Shown in pieces: positions 33,168 to 42,808 of a stretch of 64,000 nt of DNA. The position numbers and the translations under genes are program-made. Below the pieces are notes generated by a model. That model worked only from the letters and a program-made list of their open reading frames with translations, made no database searches and was not told where the DNA came from. The stretch comes from CCMP332 sp040218795 (GTDB taxonomy: Bacteria > Bacteroidota > Bacteroidia > Cytophagales > CCMP332), in contig JAVJQT010000005.1 of NCBI GenBank assembly GCA_040218795.1, positions 372,001-436,000 on the forward strand, read 5' to 3'. Each line of letters starts with the position of its first letter. Positions within the stretch are counted from its first letter, which is position 1.

Positions 33168-34211
33168 ATGGAGAAAACACTTCTCAGAAGAAAACACGAG
33201 CTTTCCAAAAACGAACATCAGATTGCCATTCTTGACAATGCCGAGCACCTGAAAATTCCAACTTTCCGGGATAAAATTGAAGATTTGGGAATTTTCCCTC
33301 TCAAACCTACCGGCATAGAAATATTTCAGGTAAATGTGGGAAAAATGTGTAATCAGGTATGTAAACACTGTCATGTGGATGCCGGGCCTGATCGCAAGGA
33401 AATAATGACCAGGGAAACCATGCAGGCTTGTTTGGAAGCATTAAAAAATTCTGACATACAATCGGTTGATCTCACCGGTGGAGCTCCGGAAATGAATCCG
33501 GATTTTCGATGGTTTGTAGAAGAAATAAGAAAACTGGGTAAAAATGTTATCGTGAGATGCAACCTTACTATAATACTGGCGAATCCCAAATACAATGATT
33601 TGCCTGAATTTTTTAAAAAACACAAAGTCAATGTAGCTAGCTCATTGCCCTATTTCAATGCCAGAAGAACTGATGCACAAAGAGGCGAAGGTGTATTTGA
33701 AAAATCAATTCAAGCCCTGAAAATGCTCAACGATGTAGGTTATGGAATAGAACCTGATTTACAATTAGACCTTGTTTACAACCCAACCGGTGCCTATCTA
33801 CCCGGCGATCAGCAAGGACTGGAAGCAGAATTTAAAAGAAAACTGAAAGATGGGTATGAGGTCCAATTCAATAGTCTTTTCGCCATCACCAATGTACCGG
33901 TGAGTCGCTTTTTGGACTATTTAATCGCCAGCGAAAATCTGGAGTCCTACATGAACGAGCTGGTCAATGCATTTAATCCCTCAGCTGCCATGGGTGTGAT
34001 GTGTAGAAATACCATTAGCATTGGCTGGGATGGGTATGTTTATGATTGTGACTTTAATCAGATGCTTGGTATGAAAGTTGATGTGCCAAATGGAAAGCAT
34101 ATTAGTGAATGGGATCTGGACCAACAAAACAACAGGAATATCAAAATTAATCAACATTGCTTTGCTTGCACTGCAGGTGCAGGTTCTAGCTGTGCTGGTT
34201 CATTAACTTAA
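33168..34211 (+). CDS. arsS: Arsenosugar biosynthesis radical SAM protein ArsS
   Basis: 347 residues. The radical SAM cluster motif is CNQVCKHCHVD (CxxxCxxC). It is followed by LTGGAPEMNPDF and VRCNLTIIL. The C-terminal SPASM-like tail has CFACTAGAGSSCAG. This combination fits ArsS, proposed to attach the 5'-deoxyadenosyl group to methylated arsenic. It belongs to an operon with the peroxidase-like gene. ArsM, the methyltransferase that normally accompanies it, is not in this window. Confidence 0.92.
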   Translation: MEKTLLRRKHELSKNEHQIAILDNAEHLKIPTFRDKIEDLGIFPLKPTGIEIFQVNVGKMCNQVCKHCHVDAGPDRKEIMTRETMQACLEALKNSDIQSVDLTGGAPEMNPDFRWFVEEIRKLGKNVIVRCNLTIILANPKYNDLPEFFKKHKVNVASSLPYFNARRTDAQRGEGVFEKSIQALKMLNDVGYGIEPDLQLDLVYNPTGAYLPGDQQGLEAEFKRKLKDGYEVQFNSLFAITNVPVSRFLDYLIASENLESYMNELVNAFNPSAAMGVMCRNTISIGWDGYVYDCDFNQMLGMKVDVPNGKHISEWDLDQQNNRNIKINQHCFACTAGAGSSCAGSLT

Positions 34212-34317
34212 TACATTTTCCCGATTGTACTTGTAATCAGGACGGTGATTGCGTCCTTCCCTTGATTCCTTTATTCATTAATAAAGATTCTTGTCAATTA
34301 TATAACTTCGCACCTGA

Positions 34318-34701
34318 ATGAAAATTTGGCTGACATTTGCTTTTGTGATATTCGCTCTAAGTCTTTCAGCTCAGGAAGTGGTACCGGCTGATACCAGCAA
34401 AAGCTATGTAACCTACGGTCCGGAACCAAGTTTTCCCGGTGGCCTTGAAGCCTTTTATAAGTTTGTGCAAAAAGAACTTGAAACACTCGATCTTGATGGC
34501 ACAAGTTCCGATCCGGCCTGGGTTAAATTCCTGGTAGATAAAGATGGGACAATAATTAAAGTCGTTATTCTCGAATCTCCCGATAAAGGATATGAAAATG
34601 CAATTCGCGACATGTTTAAAAGAATGCCCAAATGGCAACCGGCAAGACGAGAGGGTGAATTTGTCATCTCGGAAATGACCCTTCCCATATTTTTCAATTG
34701 A
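34318..34701 (+). CDS. TonB C-terminal-like secreted protein
   Basis: 127 residues with a signal peptide (ends LSLSAQ near residue 19). The body matches the TonB C-terminal domain: PSFPGGLEAFYKFVQKEL, VKFLVDKDGTIIKVVILESP, MPKWQPARREGEFV, LPIFF. It lacks the long Pro-rich linker and membrane anchor of a working TonB and may be a soluble partner. The next gene begins 2 bases later. Confidence 0.82.
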   Translation: MKIWLTFAFVIFALSLSAQEVVPADTSKSYVTYGPEPSFPGGLEAFYKFVQKELETLDLDGTSSDPAWVKFLVDKDGTIIKVVILESPDKGYENAIRDMFKRMPKWQPARREGEFVISEMTLPIFFN

Positions 34702-34703
34702 TA

Positions 34704-35549
34704 ATGGAGGAGAGTCAAAATAAAATACCGAAAGTGTTTTATCATGTTGGCATGGGCAGAGCTGCCAGCACCTATTTGCAATACGATGTTTTTCCTTTTT
34801 TCAAAAATGTCACTTATATCCAACGCACTCGATTTAAGTATTTTAATAAAATCGTCAAGCGTGGAAAATCAGAAAAATACTTTGTCTCCAGGGAATACGA
34901 TCAACAATTTGACGAAGAAGTAGAAAAATTTTCAAAACAATTCCCCGATGCCCATCCCATAGTGGTTTTTAGACGGCACGATGGCTGGATTGCTTCGCAG
35001 TACAGGAGATTTGTGAAAAACGGAAACCATTTGACCTTTAAGGAATTCATTGATCTCGAAAATGATAAAGGCTTATTCTCGATAGCAGACCTCTCCTATT
35101 ATCCAAAAATCAATTATCTGGAAAAGCATTTTTCAAATAAGCCTTTGGTGGTTTTTTATGAAGAAATGATAAATGATCCATTCACTTTCATTGATAGGAT
35201 CGCCAATTTTATGAATGCATCGTACAATAGAGATGACATCAATTTAGACAAAAGACATTCCTCCTATAATAAAAATCAGATAAGGGCAATTTACTGGGTT
35301 GGTAATTATTTTAATATCAGAAAGCGCCGAGTTTTTAACAATTCCTTATTGCATTTTCTTTGGCGTATTTACCTGGGAAGCATTCGCTATTCCATTTTAT
35401 ATATAGCCAAAATTTTGCCCGATTCCATGTTTAATCAAGGTCCGCTAATCGAACCTGAAGAATTACATGCAGTAAAGGAATATTTTAAGGAGGATTGGGG
35501 AAAGTGCATCACCTATGCGGAAAATCACTTTGGAAAAGTCAAATTCTAA
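34704..35549 (+). CDS. Sulfotransferase-like protein
   Basis: 281 residues from ATG 34704; a TTG at 34698 is in frame and overlaps the upstream stop. The N-terminal VFYHVGMGRAASTYLQ is a modified 5'-phosphosulfate loop, and PIVVFRRHDGWIASQYRRFV is the 3'-phosphate-binding region, as in carbohydrate sulfotransferases. Substrate unknown. A second sulfotransferase sits at 45133, also near surface-glycan genes. Confidence 0.82.
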   Translation: MEESQNKIPKVFYHVGMGRAASTYLQYDVFPFFKNVTYIQRTRFKYFNKIVKRGKSEKYFVSREYDQQFDEEVEKFSKQFPDAHPIVVFRRHDGWIASQYRRFVKNGNHLTFKEFIDLENDKGLFSIADLSYYPKINYLEKHFSNKPLVVFYEEMINDPFTFIDRIANFMNASYNRDDINLDKRHSSYNKNQIRAIYWVGNYFNIRKRRVFNNSLLHFLWRIYLGSIRYSILYIAKILPDSMFNQGPLIEPEELHAVKEYFKEDWGKCITYAENHFGKVKF

Positions 35550-36094
35550 GGATGCTCTAACCACATTGGCTTGAGTTTTTCTATTTCTTTATATACCGGG
35601 CAATTCATATCATGCGCTCCCGGCAAATAACCGGAACTCATTAGAAATTCATTAATAATTTCACCCCCTACAAATTTAAAGCCTGATTTTTTAAATAGTT
35701 TTACCCATTCTTCTTTTGTAAGTGGATGTTTTTCATCCAACCATTTTTTGAAACTTCCATGGCTTTTCTGCATTTCCATAATTATTCGGGCATTGTGAAT
35801 GGCCGCATTAACTTTCAATTTATTTCTGATTATACCGGCATTTTGAAGTAATCTTTTACGGTCCTTTTCACTATAAGCAGCAATTTTTTCAACACTGAAG
35901 TCTGAATATGCCTCTCTGAAATTATCTGCCTTATTCAAAATTGTTGTCCAACTAAGTCCTGCCTGATTGATTTCAAGAATCAATCTTCCAAATAGTTCAT
36001 TGTCGGATTTTAGTGGAAAACCATACTCTTCATTGTGATAGCGAATATGTGGGCTATCATCAGGCATCGACTCAACTGCTTTGCAATAAGACAT
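35546..36094 (-). CDS. tag: DNA-3-methyladenine glycosylase I (Tag)
   Basis: 182 residues. SYCKAVESMPD, YHNEEYGFPL, EINQAGLSWTTILNK and GAHDMNCPVY match Tag, with Cys4, His in YHNEE and the final His/Cys pair (GAHDMNC) as zinc ligands. It removes 3-methyladenine from DNA. The 3' end overlaps the convergent sulfotransferase gene by 4 bases. Confidence 0.93.
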   Translation of the reverse strand: MSYCKAVESMPDDSPHIRYHNEEYGFPLKSDNELFGRLILEINQAGLSWTTILNKADNFREAYSDFSVEKIAAYSEKDRKRLLQNAGIIRNKLKVNAAIHNARIIMEMQKSHGSFKKWLDEKHPLTKEEWVKLFKKSGFKFVGGEIINEFLMSSGYLPGAHDMNCPVYKEIEKLKPMWLEHP

Positions 36095-36207
36095 GAATAA
36101 TATTTTAAAATGATGGAAAAACTTACGTCAAACAAAAAGTGCAATTAGATTCCTCTTTTCGCAATTAATTCAATTCTAAATTTAAAATGTTTTTAAACCT
36201 TAATATC

Positions 36208-36537
36208 ATGAATCAAACTATCGTTGAAAAAATTGAAAGCATTTGCATCTCCAAAGAAGACTCGATGAATAATCTTTCATTGGCCTGGGACAATATTAAA
36301 GAATTGCACATTCAATTTGAATTAAACCCAAAATCATTAAATACTGAAATCATTTCGCCATTGGACAAGTTGGCAAACTATTTTGCCGATTTGCTTAAAG
36401 AAGTTATTCATCAATACGATGAGACTTCGGTGAAAATTGGGGAAATGAGTTTTAAGGTGTTAAAGCTTTGTATAAGACTGATTGATAAAATATACTATTT
36501 CAACAGAGGTGGTGAATCAGCCTATTCATTCAATTAA
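36208..36537 (+). CDS. Small helical protein of unknown function
   Basis: 109 residues from ATG 36208 (MNQTIVEKIES); an in-frame ATG at 36187 would add MFLNLNI only. Mostly helical and charged (LAWDNIKELHIQFELNPKSL, ISPLDKLANYFADLLKEVIH). No family recognised. Its last 8 bases overlap the convergent AddB-like gene. Confidence 0.65.
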   Translation: MNQTIVEKIESICISKEDSMNNLSLAWDNIKELHIQFELNPKSLNTEIISPLDKLANYFADLLKEVIHQYDETSVKIGEMSFKVLKLCIRLIDKIYYFNRGGESAYSFN

Positions 36538-39421
36538 TTTCAGTCCAAATATTTTCTGTTATTTCTTCAGAAAATGGAATTTCTGGATTTAAAATCTCAT
36601 GGATAATATCAATGAGTACAGCTTCAACGCTTTGACAGAAATTAATTTCTTCGTTCAGATGTTCGGCTGTTTCTAATTTTATAAAAGGATCATTGCCTTT
36701 TCGAAAAAAGTAAAATCCCGATTCAATTCTGTGATTTTGATAAGGGCGCATAAAGTCCAGGTTTGCTTTATTTTTTATTAGCAAATATTTATAAATGAGA
36801 AGCTGAAGAATTTTGTCTTTGTTTTTGTAATTCCATAGGGCCTCACTTGAATCAAATTTAAATTTTTCAGAATTTTCAATTCGACCGGTTTTATAATCAA
36901 CAATACGAATCATATCTCCCTGTAAATCAATTCGGTCTGCTTTACCATGCAGTGTTACCTTAATTTCTATATTGAGAACCTTATGCCGAAATGAAAAAAT
37001 ATGAGTGAGGTCCCTTTCTGTCTCAAGAAGTAAAAACTTATCGCTTCTTATTAGATTTAAATACTTTTCGATCAGCGTTTCTGCTGTAAATAAGTAGAGC
37101 TTATTTATACCTTTTTCAGTCTCAATGTCCTTTGCTAATTTTTTTGTTTCTTCTTCCAATAATTGACTTAAATCGGTTTTTGCCAATATAAGATCCACTA
37201 ATTTCTCATCCACTATTTCATTTTTATAAGGACTTAATATCCTGTCTAATGCCTCGTGAATAATTGAACCAAATGTATTGGCCTCGAATCCCTCTTCAAG
37301 TACATCAGGCTCACGAACTTCCAGAATTACCCTTTTGAAAAACGTAATCGGATCCCTTAAATATGTATTGATTAATGAAGGTGAAATACCGCGATCCTCC
37401 CCTTTGTAGTTTTTTCTCGAAATGTAAGCTTCGATTTTTCGAATCATATCCTCATTTTTTGGAATGCTGACTGATTTATTTGGGTTTTCAGGGAAATAAT
37501 GTAATACAGTTTCCTGTTCTGTTTCCTTGTTAAAAAAAGGGAACATCTCAAATTCCAATTGCTTTATAAACCTACTCGGACTTGCCTTTCCATTCATTTG
37601 GTCATTTGAATTGTGATAATACAAGCCTAAACTTTTAGTTCTGTGAAACAAACGATAAAAGGTGTAAGACAAAGATGCGTCCTTATCAATAAATGTGGGG
37701 ATCTTAAATTGACTCCTAATATCAAATGGGAAGAGACTATCCTGAATCCGTTTTTTTGGAAGGTCGCCTTCATTGCAGGAAATGATAAAGGTATGGTCGA
37801 AATCAAGAGCTCGCGTTTCCAGTAATCCAATTATCTGAATTGGACTTATCGGTTCTCCCGCAAAAGGGATACTGTACTGATTAAGTAATTGAAAAAGCAG
37901 TTTCCTAAATGTTTTTGAATCCAGGTCCTTTTGGAATTGATCTAAAAGATCCTCCATATTCTCAAATACCCGTTGAAATGCATTTAGAAATATTTTTTCA
38001 TCCTCAGGAATATTTTTAAAATTTTCTAGAATTATTTGTGTCAGCCTCAATCCAAAATCACAAAATCCTGCTCCGTTTTCATTCCAGGTATCCATCAAAA
38101 GTGGAATGATTTTATTTTTCTCAATTTCCAAAAGCTCTTCTTTTCTTAAAAAGGCTTTGTTGTGTTTACGAACCCTGGCATCGAGTTTTTCAATCTTCAG
38201 ACTGTTTTTAAAACAAGCCTTAATTAATGGTTGAGTTAAAACAGTTTTAAGGATTTTGTAGTGAATACCCCGATTATCGTTTTGAATTAGAGATTCATGC
38301 AGTTCAAATATCAATCGAAGAAGTTGATAGAAATGACTTTCTTTAAGAGACCTCCCCATACTGATATTTAACAAATCAGCAATTTCTATTTCCCTTCCCT
38401 TTTTATCTTTTGTTGTTAAGGGAAAACTTTCTAGTAGAATTTTTAGCAAGGTCTCGTCGGCCAGTACTATTGCCATCAAATTTTTACTCGGTTTAATCTC
38501 TTTTTCATAATCCAGTTCATTCAGTAGGTCTATGACATCGTCAACCACTTTTTTAACCTGTGCATTTTTATTTGGACAGGATTTTATCTGAACTGCGGGA
38601 AAATTATCATTGCTTAGTAATTCACCAACATCTTTATTGACATCAAATGAATTATAAGTTCTGAAGTATTTTCCGGCTTCGTGATATTTAAAGGAATAAT
38701 AGTAATTATCGATATCCCAGCTGAAATGAACCTCATAGTTGGATTTAAGAATATTTAAAATTTTCTTTTGCGATTCAGTCAGGTAATTGAATCCTCCAAT
38801 AAAAATTCGATTAAAATTGATGTCCTTTTTTAGTGACTCAAAATTTTCAAAGAAAAAACGATAGGCCAAACCTTTGTAGCATATATTTTTAGAAAGAAGA
38901 TAGGTTTTGTTTTTTTTATACAATTCGGCTGCAATGTCCCAAAAGGTAAAATAATCACTCACTATCCCATTTTCATTAAAGGAAAGTCCATCAACGCCAA
39001 GATCTTTTGACCAGCGTTCGAGGCTTGCGCTTTGGCTCATCAATTTGAAAATAGCATCATCATCAACTAGATTTTGATCTATGCTATCAAAGTCTTTGAG
39101 CAGTAAAATCGAATAATTGAGAAAATCCTCAAATGGAAAATCGTATTTTGAATGGATGTCTTTATATACCTTGTGCAAATTCATTAAGGCGAGTTCCTGA
39201 GAAATTATGTCCAATGGAATACACTGATATACAAATTCTTCAAAACTTTGAATTTCAGGTAAAATCAAGCTGCCTTCGGCGTGTTTGATAAAATATTCTT
39301 TGGCATAGAGCACAGCCCTTTTAGTGGGAAAAATCAAACAGGTATCCGAATAATCCGACTTCTTTTCAGCAACTATTTTAAGAATCATGTTCTCAATAAA
39401 TGCATTCTGATTATTCCTCAT
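36530..39421 (-). CDS. AddB-like PD-(D/E)XK nuclease
   Basis: 963 residues. The N-terminal half resembles a degenerate UvrD-like helicase (FPTKRAVLYAKEYFIKH, then IGLLETRALDFDHTFIISCN, a motif V-like region). The C-terminus is a RecB-family nuclease: GSIIHEALDRIL, GKADRIDLQGD and VDYKTGR near residue 840. This is the layout of AddB-type subunits of AddAB/RecBCD-like double-strand break repair. The AddA partner is not in the window. It diverges from the Nudix gene at 39488. Confidence 0.9.
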   Translation of the reverse strand: MRNNQNAFIENMILKIVAEKKSDYSDTCLIFPTKRAVLYAKEYFIKHAEGSLILPEIQSFEEFVYQCIPLDIISQELALMNLHKVYKDIHSKYDFPFEDFLNYSILLLKDFDSIDQNLVDDDAIFKLMSQSASLERWSKDLGVDGLSFNENGIVSDYFTFWDIAAELYKKNKTYLLSKNICYKGLAYRFFFENFESLKKDINFNRIFIGGFNYLTESQKKILNILKSNYEVHFSWDIDNYYYSFKYHEAGKYFRTYNSFDVNKDVGELLSNDNFPAVQIKSCPNKNAQVKKVVDDVIDLLNELDYEKEIKPSKNLMAIVLADETLLKILLESFPLTTKDKKGREIEIADLLNISMGRSLKESHFYQLLRLIFELHESLIQNDNRGIHYKILKTVLTQPLIKACFKNSLKIEKLDARVRKHNKAFLRKEELLEIEKNKIIPLLMDTWNENGAGFCDFGLRLTQIILENFKNIPEDEKIFLNAFQRVFENMEDLLDQFQKDLDSKTFRKLLFQLLNQYSIPFAGEPISPIQIIGLLETRALDFDHTFIISCNEGDLPKKRIQDSLFPFDIRSQFKIPTFIDKDASLSYTFYRLFHRTKSLGLYYHNSNDQMNGKASPSRFIKQLEFEMFPFFNKETEQETVLHYFPENPNKSVSIPKNEDMIRKIEAYISRKNYKGEDRGISPSLINTYLRDPITFFKRVILEVREPDVLEEGFEANTFGSIIHEALDRILSPYKNEIVDEKLVDLILAKTDLSQLLEEETKKLAKDIETEKGINKLYLFTAETLIEKYLNLIRSDKFLLLETERDLTHIFSFRHKVLNIEIKVTLHGKADRIDLQGDMIRIVDYKTGRIENSEKFKFDSSEALWNYKNKDKILQLLIYKYLLIKNKANLDFMRPYQNHRIESGFYFFRKGNDPFIKLETAEHLNEEINFCQSVEAVLIDIIHEILNPEIPFSEEITENIWTEIN

Positions 39422-39440
39422 GCTTTGTCCGGAATTTAGA

Positions 39441-39468
39441 TTTGAAGCTCAAAATAATCATACTTTTG
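39441..39468 (+). promoter_or_regulatory. Candidate promoter of the Nudix gene
   Basis: TTTG (39441-39444), 16 bases, TACTTTTG (39461-39468), an exact TAnnTTTG. The spacing is at the short end for Bacteroidota promoters. The ATG is 19 bases downstream. Confidence 0.4.
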
Positions 39469-39487
39469 CAGAAAGCTAATAATTACA

Positions 39488-40075
39488 ATGAAAGAGAATC
39501 CCTGGAAAACACTAAGCGAAGAAAATGTTTACGATAACCCCTGGATTAATGTAAGTCATAACCGGGTGATCAACCCAAATGGAGGTCAAGGAATTTATGG
39601 CAAAGTAAGTTTTAAAAATCTGGCCATAGGTATAATTCCCATCGATAATGAATTAAATACTTGGCTCGTAGGACAATACAGATATACCATTGACGAATAC
39701 TCATGGGAAATTCCAATGGGGGGCGGAAAAATTGGTGTTCCGGCAATTGAATCGGCAAAACGCGAACTGAAAGAAGAAACAGGAATTCTTGCTAAAAACT
39801 GGGATTTAATTTCAAAAATCCACACTTCCAATTCGGTGACAGATGAGGTCGGTTTTACATACCTGGCTCAAAATTTAAGCTTTGAGGACACAGAATTTGA
39901 AGAAACAGAACGATTGGAAATTAAAAAATTACCCTTGTTGGAAGCTTTTGAACTTGTAATGAAAAATGAAATTACTGATTCATTAAGTCAGGCCGGAATA
40001 ATAAAAGCGCACATTTTCGCAGACTATGACAATAATCAAATTCGCATTCCGGAATCATATACATTAAAGATTTGA
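39488..40075 (+). CDS. Nudix hydrolase
   Basis: 195 residues. The Nudix box runs from about residue 77 to 99 (GGGKIGVPAIESAKRELKEE followed by TGIL), with the required REx2EE core. LAIGIIPIDNELNTWLVGQY is the preceding strand. The profile is close to ADP-ribose pyrophosphatase-type enzymes; the substrate is not certain. The last four bases overlap the next gene. Confidence 0.9.
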   Translation: MKENPWKTLSEENVYDNPWINVSHNRVINPNGGQGIYGKVSFKNLAIGIIPIDNELNTWLVGQYRYTIDEYSWEIPMGGGKIGVPAIESAKRELKEETGILAKNWDLISKIHTSNSVTDEVGFTYLAQNLSFEDTEFEETERLEIKKLPLLEAFELVMKNEITDSLSQAGIIKAHIFADYDNNQIRIPESYTLKI

Positions 40076-41451
40076 ACAAAAAGGAATTACCCAAATCATT
40101 TCAAAATTCGCTAAAAGAAAATCTGCCTTCGCATGCCGAGGATTTACTGAAGGCTTTAGAAAAAGACTCTCCTATTAGTATTCGTTTAAATCCCTTTAAA
40201 AATAATCCCGATACAAAATCTCTTGAAAAAGTCCCATGGACAGATAAGGCCTACTATTTATCAAAAAGGCCTGCTTTTTACGCTGATCCTTTTTTTCATT
40301 CCGGAGGGTATTATGTTCAGGAAGCATCTTCAATGATAGTGGAGTATATTCTGAAAAAGCTTCAACTAAATAATGAAGAATTGCTCGCATTGGATTTGTG
40401 CGCCGCTCCAGGCGGTAAAAGCACTATTTTATCTACTTTTCTCAAGGATAAGGGCCTTTTGGTTTCGAATGAGATCGTTTGGAAACGGAACCTTATTCTT
40501 CAGGAGAATCTGGAAAGATGGGGCCAAAGCAACACGATTATTACGCATAATAATTCGGGTGATTTTAAAAGCCTCAATCAGGTTTTTGATTTGATTCTTG
40601 TTGATGCGCCTTGTTCGGGCGAAGGGATGTTTCGCAAGGATCCGAGAGTCATACAGGAATGGTCACCTTCCAATGTGGAGTCTTGTGCTCTAAGGCAGTC
40701 AGATATACTTGAAGATATAGCGTCGAGTCTCAAAAATGAGGGCTATCTGATCTATTCAACTTGTACTTACAACTTCTTGGAAAATGAATCCCTAATCGAT
40801 GAATTTTTAAGTCAATATGACTTCGAATGTATCGAAATTGATGGATTGGAAGATTTTGGTATTGTTAAAAATAGGCATGGAAATTCCATATTTTATCGCT
40901 TATTCCCGCATAAAATAAAAGGTGAAGGTTTGAGTATTTGCGTTCTCAGGAAAAAATCTACTGCAGGAATATTTCCAAAACCCAAATCAAAAAAAGGACA
41001 AAATAAATTCAGCAAAACTGATCTAAGTCCCTCTATCTATGTCTTAAAGGAAAATTCGGAAATTTCCTATGTCAAAAGAGAGAATGAAGTTTTTGCAATT
41101 AAATCATTAATTCCGGAGATAATTCTTTCACAATTAAATCCATTGAGGATCATAAAATTTGGTACGCACATAGGTGATTTCAACAGGGATAAATTTGTTC
41201 CTTCTCATGGCTTGGCATTATCACTATTATTGTCAAAAGATGTCTCCGGTATTGAGCTCGATGAATCGGGGGCCTTAAGAGTATTGCAAAGAGATGCCTC
41301 ACAGTTAGAAAGTGATAATGACAATACTGAGTGGATTGCGTTAAAATTTAAAGGCAATACTCTGGCATTGGCAAAAAACCTTAAAAACAGAATTAATATT
41401 CACATTCCTAAAACATTTAGAATTCGCAAGAATATAGATGAATTTCTGTAA
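40072..41451 (+). CDS. RsmF/YebU-like rRNA (cytosine-C5) methyltransferase
   Basis: 459 residues from a TTG that overlaps the Nudix stop (TTGA). Motifs of the NOL1/NOP2/Sun family are present: CAAPGGKSTIL (SAM binding), LILVDAPCSGEGMFRKD (first catalytic Cys) and YSTCTYNFLENES (second catalytic Cys). A C-terminal region after residue 300 matches the extra RNA-binding domain of RsmF. It methylates a cytosine in 16S rRNA. The operon ends with a strong terminator at 41522. Confidence 0.9.
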   Translation: MNKKELPKSFQNSLKENLPSHAEDLLKALEKDSPISIRLNPFKNNPDTKSLEKVPWTDKAYYLSKRPAFYADPFFHSGGYYVQEASSMIVEYILKKLQLNNEELLALDLCAAPGGKSTILSTFLKDKGLLVSNEIVWKRNLILQENLERWGQSNTIITHNNSGDFKSLNQVFDLILVDAPCSGEGMFRKDPRVIQEWSPSNVESCALRQSDILEDIASSLKNEGYLIYSTCTYNFLENESLIDEFLSQYDFECIEIDGLEDFGIVKNRHGNSIFYRLFPHKIKGEGLSICVLRKKSTAGIFPKPKSKKGQNKFSKTDLSPSIYVLKENSEISYVKRENEVFAIKSLIPEIILSQLNPLRIIKFGTHIGDFNRDKFVPSHGLALSLLLSKDVSGIELDESGALRVLQRDASQLESDNDNTEWIALKFKGNTLALAKNLKNRINIHIPKTFRIRKNIDEFL

Positions 41452-41521
41452 CTCTTAAAAATATAAGACGTAATAGATTAAAAGCTTTTTGAATAAATGA
41501 TTTTCTGGTCTGTGTTAGACT

Positions 41522-41553
41522 AAAATGGTTCTTACAATGGAACCATTTTTTTT
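41522..41553 (+). terminator. Intrinsic terminator after the rRNA methyltransferase gene
   Basis: AAAATGGTTC / GAACCATTTT (10-bp stem, 8-base loop) followed by T8. Confidence 0.85.
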
Positions 41554-41580
41554 GCTTGAGGTTATTTTAGAATAATTTTG
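41551..41580 (+). promoter_or_regulatory. Promoter of mnmA
   Basis: TTTG (41551-41554), 18 bases, TAATTTTG (41573-41580): a full match to TTTG-N17-20-TAnnTTTG. The expected start site falls at or within a few bases of the ATG at 41585, so the transcript may be leaderless or nearly so. Confidence 0.6.
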
Positions 41581-41584
41581 CAAT

Positions 41585-42766
41585 ATGAAAAGAGTTGTGG
41601 TGGGTCTTTCCGGGGGAGTGGATTCCAGTGTTGCTGCCTATTTACTAAAAGAACAGGGTTATGAAGTAATAGCCATGTTTATGAAAAACTGGCATGACGA
41701 ATCAGTTATTCTAGATGATGACTGCCCTTGGGTTGAAGATAGCGCTGACGCACTCATTGTTGCAGAAAAACTAGGCATCCCTTTTCAAACCATTGATCTA
41801 AGCAAGGAATACAAAAAACGCATAGTTGACTATATGTTTAATGAATATGCAGCAGGCCGGACCCCCAATCCTGATGTGCTCTGCAACAGGGAAATTAAGT
41901 TCGATATATTCCTAAAAGCTGCCTTGAAATTAAAAGCTGATTTTGTAGCCACGGGGCATTATTGTAGAAAATCAGAGAAAGAAATTAAGGGAGAAAAAGT
42001 CTACTCATTGTTATCCGGTCTAGACAAAGGCAAAGATCAGAGTTATTTTTTATGTCAAATAAATCAATACCAATTGAGCAAGGCGCTCTTTCCAATAGGC
42101 AATTTGCAAAAAGCGGAAGTAAGAAAAATTGCTAAGGATCTTGATCTTGTAACAGCGGAAAAAAAAGATTCTCAGGGATTGTGCTTTGTAGGCAAAATCT
42201 CACTCCCGGATTTTTTACAACAGCAGTTAAAACCGAAAAAGGGAAAAATCATAGAAATTCCGGCCAATTCCGAAATATATTCTTCCCTTCCAAAAAATGA
42301 TTCGAACACGGATCTAAATCAGCTTTCGAAAACCTTTGAGTACGCACCTGAAAATGGTGAAATTGTGGGAGAGCACAATGGCGCTCATTATTTTACAATT
42401 GGGCAAAGAAAAGGATTGAACGTAGGAGGAAAAGAAAAACCCCTATTTGTAATTGATACCGATGTGAAAAACAACATAACCTATACAGGACAGGGTGATG
42501 ATCATCCGGGTTTATATCGTTATGGATTGTTTATACCAAATTCAGATATCCACTGGCTGCGTGAGGATCTTGAAATGAAAAAGGGAGAGGCCAGAAACTA
42601 TCTTTGTAGAATAAGGTATCGACAACCTTTACAAAAGGCAAAATTACATAAAGAGGAAACCGGGCTTTATATCATCTTTGAAAATAAACAAAGAGGGATA
42701 ACATCCGGTCAATTTGCCGCATGGTACGATCAGGATGAATTATTAGGTTCAGGTGTAATCGGGTAA
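41585..42766 (+). CDS. mnmA: tRNA 2-thiouridine(34) synthase MnmA
   Basis: 393 residues. The PP-loop GLSGGVDSSVAAYLL opens the protein. The two catalytic cysteines lie in NPDVLCNREIKF and DSQGLCFVGKI, and the central PVGxL-like and GQRKGL (TIGQRKGLNVGG) segments match MnmA. It sulfurates U34 of tRNA for Glu, Gln and Lys. A 30-residue insertion around SEIYSSLPKNDSNTD lengthens it relative to the E. coli enzyme (368 residues). Confidence 0.96.
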   Translation: MKRVVVGLSGGVDSSVAAYLLKEQGYEVIAMFMKNWHDESVILDDDCPWVEDSADALIVAEKLGIPFQTIDLSKEYKKRIVDYMFNEYAAGRTPNPDVLCNREIKFDIFLKAALKLKADFVATGHYCRKSEKEIKGEKVYSLLSGLDKGKDQSYFLCQINQYQLSKALFPIGNLQKAEVRKIAKDLDLVTAEKKDSQGLCFVGKISLPDFLQQQLKPKKGKIIEIPANSEIYSSLPKNDSNTDLNQLSKTFEYAPENGEIVGEHNGAHYFTIGQRKGLNVGGKEKPLFVIDTDVKNNITYTGQGDDHPGLYRYGLFIPNSDIHWLREDLEMKKGEARNYLCRIRYRQPLQKAKLHKEETGLYIIFENKQRGITSGQFAAWYDQDELLGSGVIG

Positions 42767-42808
42767 AATAATTTCAATTCACTAGCTTTGCTGCTTAAAT
42801 AATCAATT

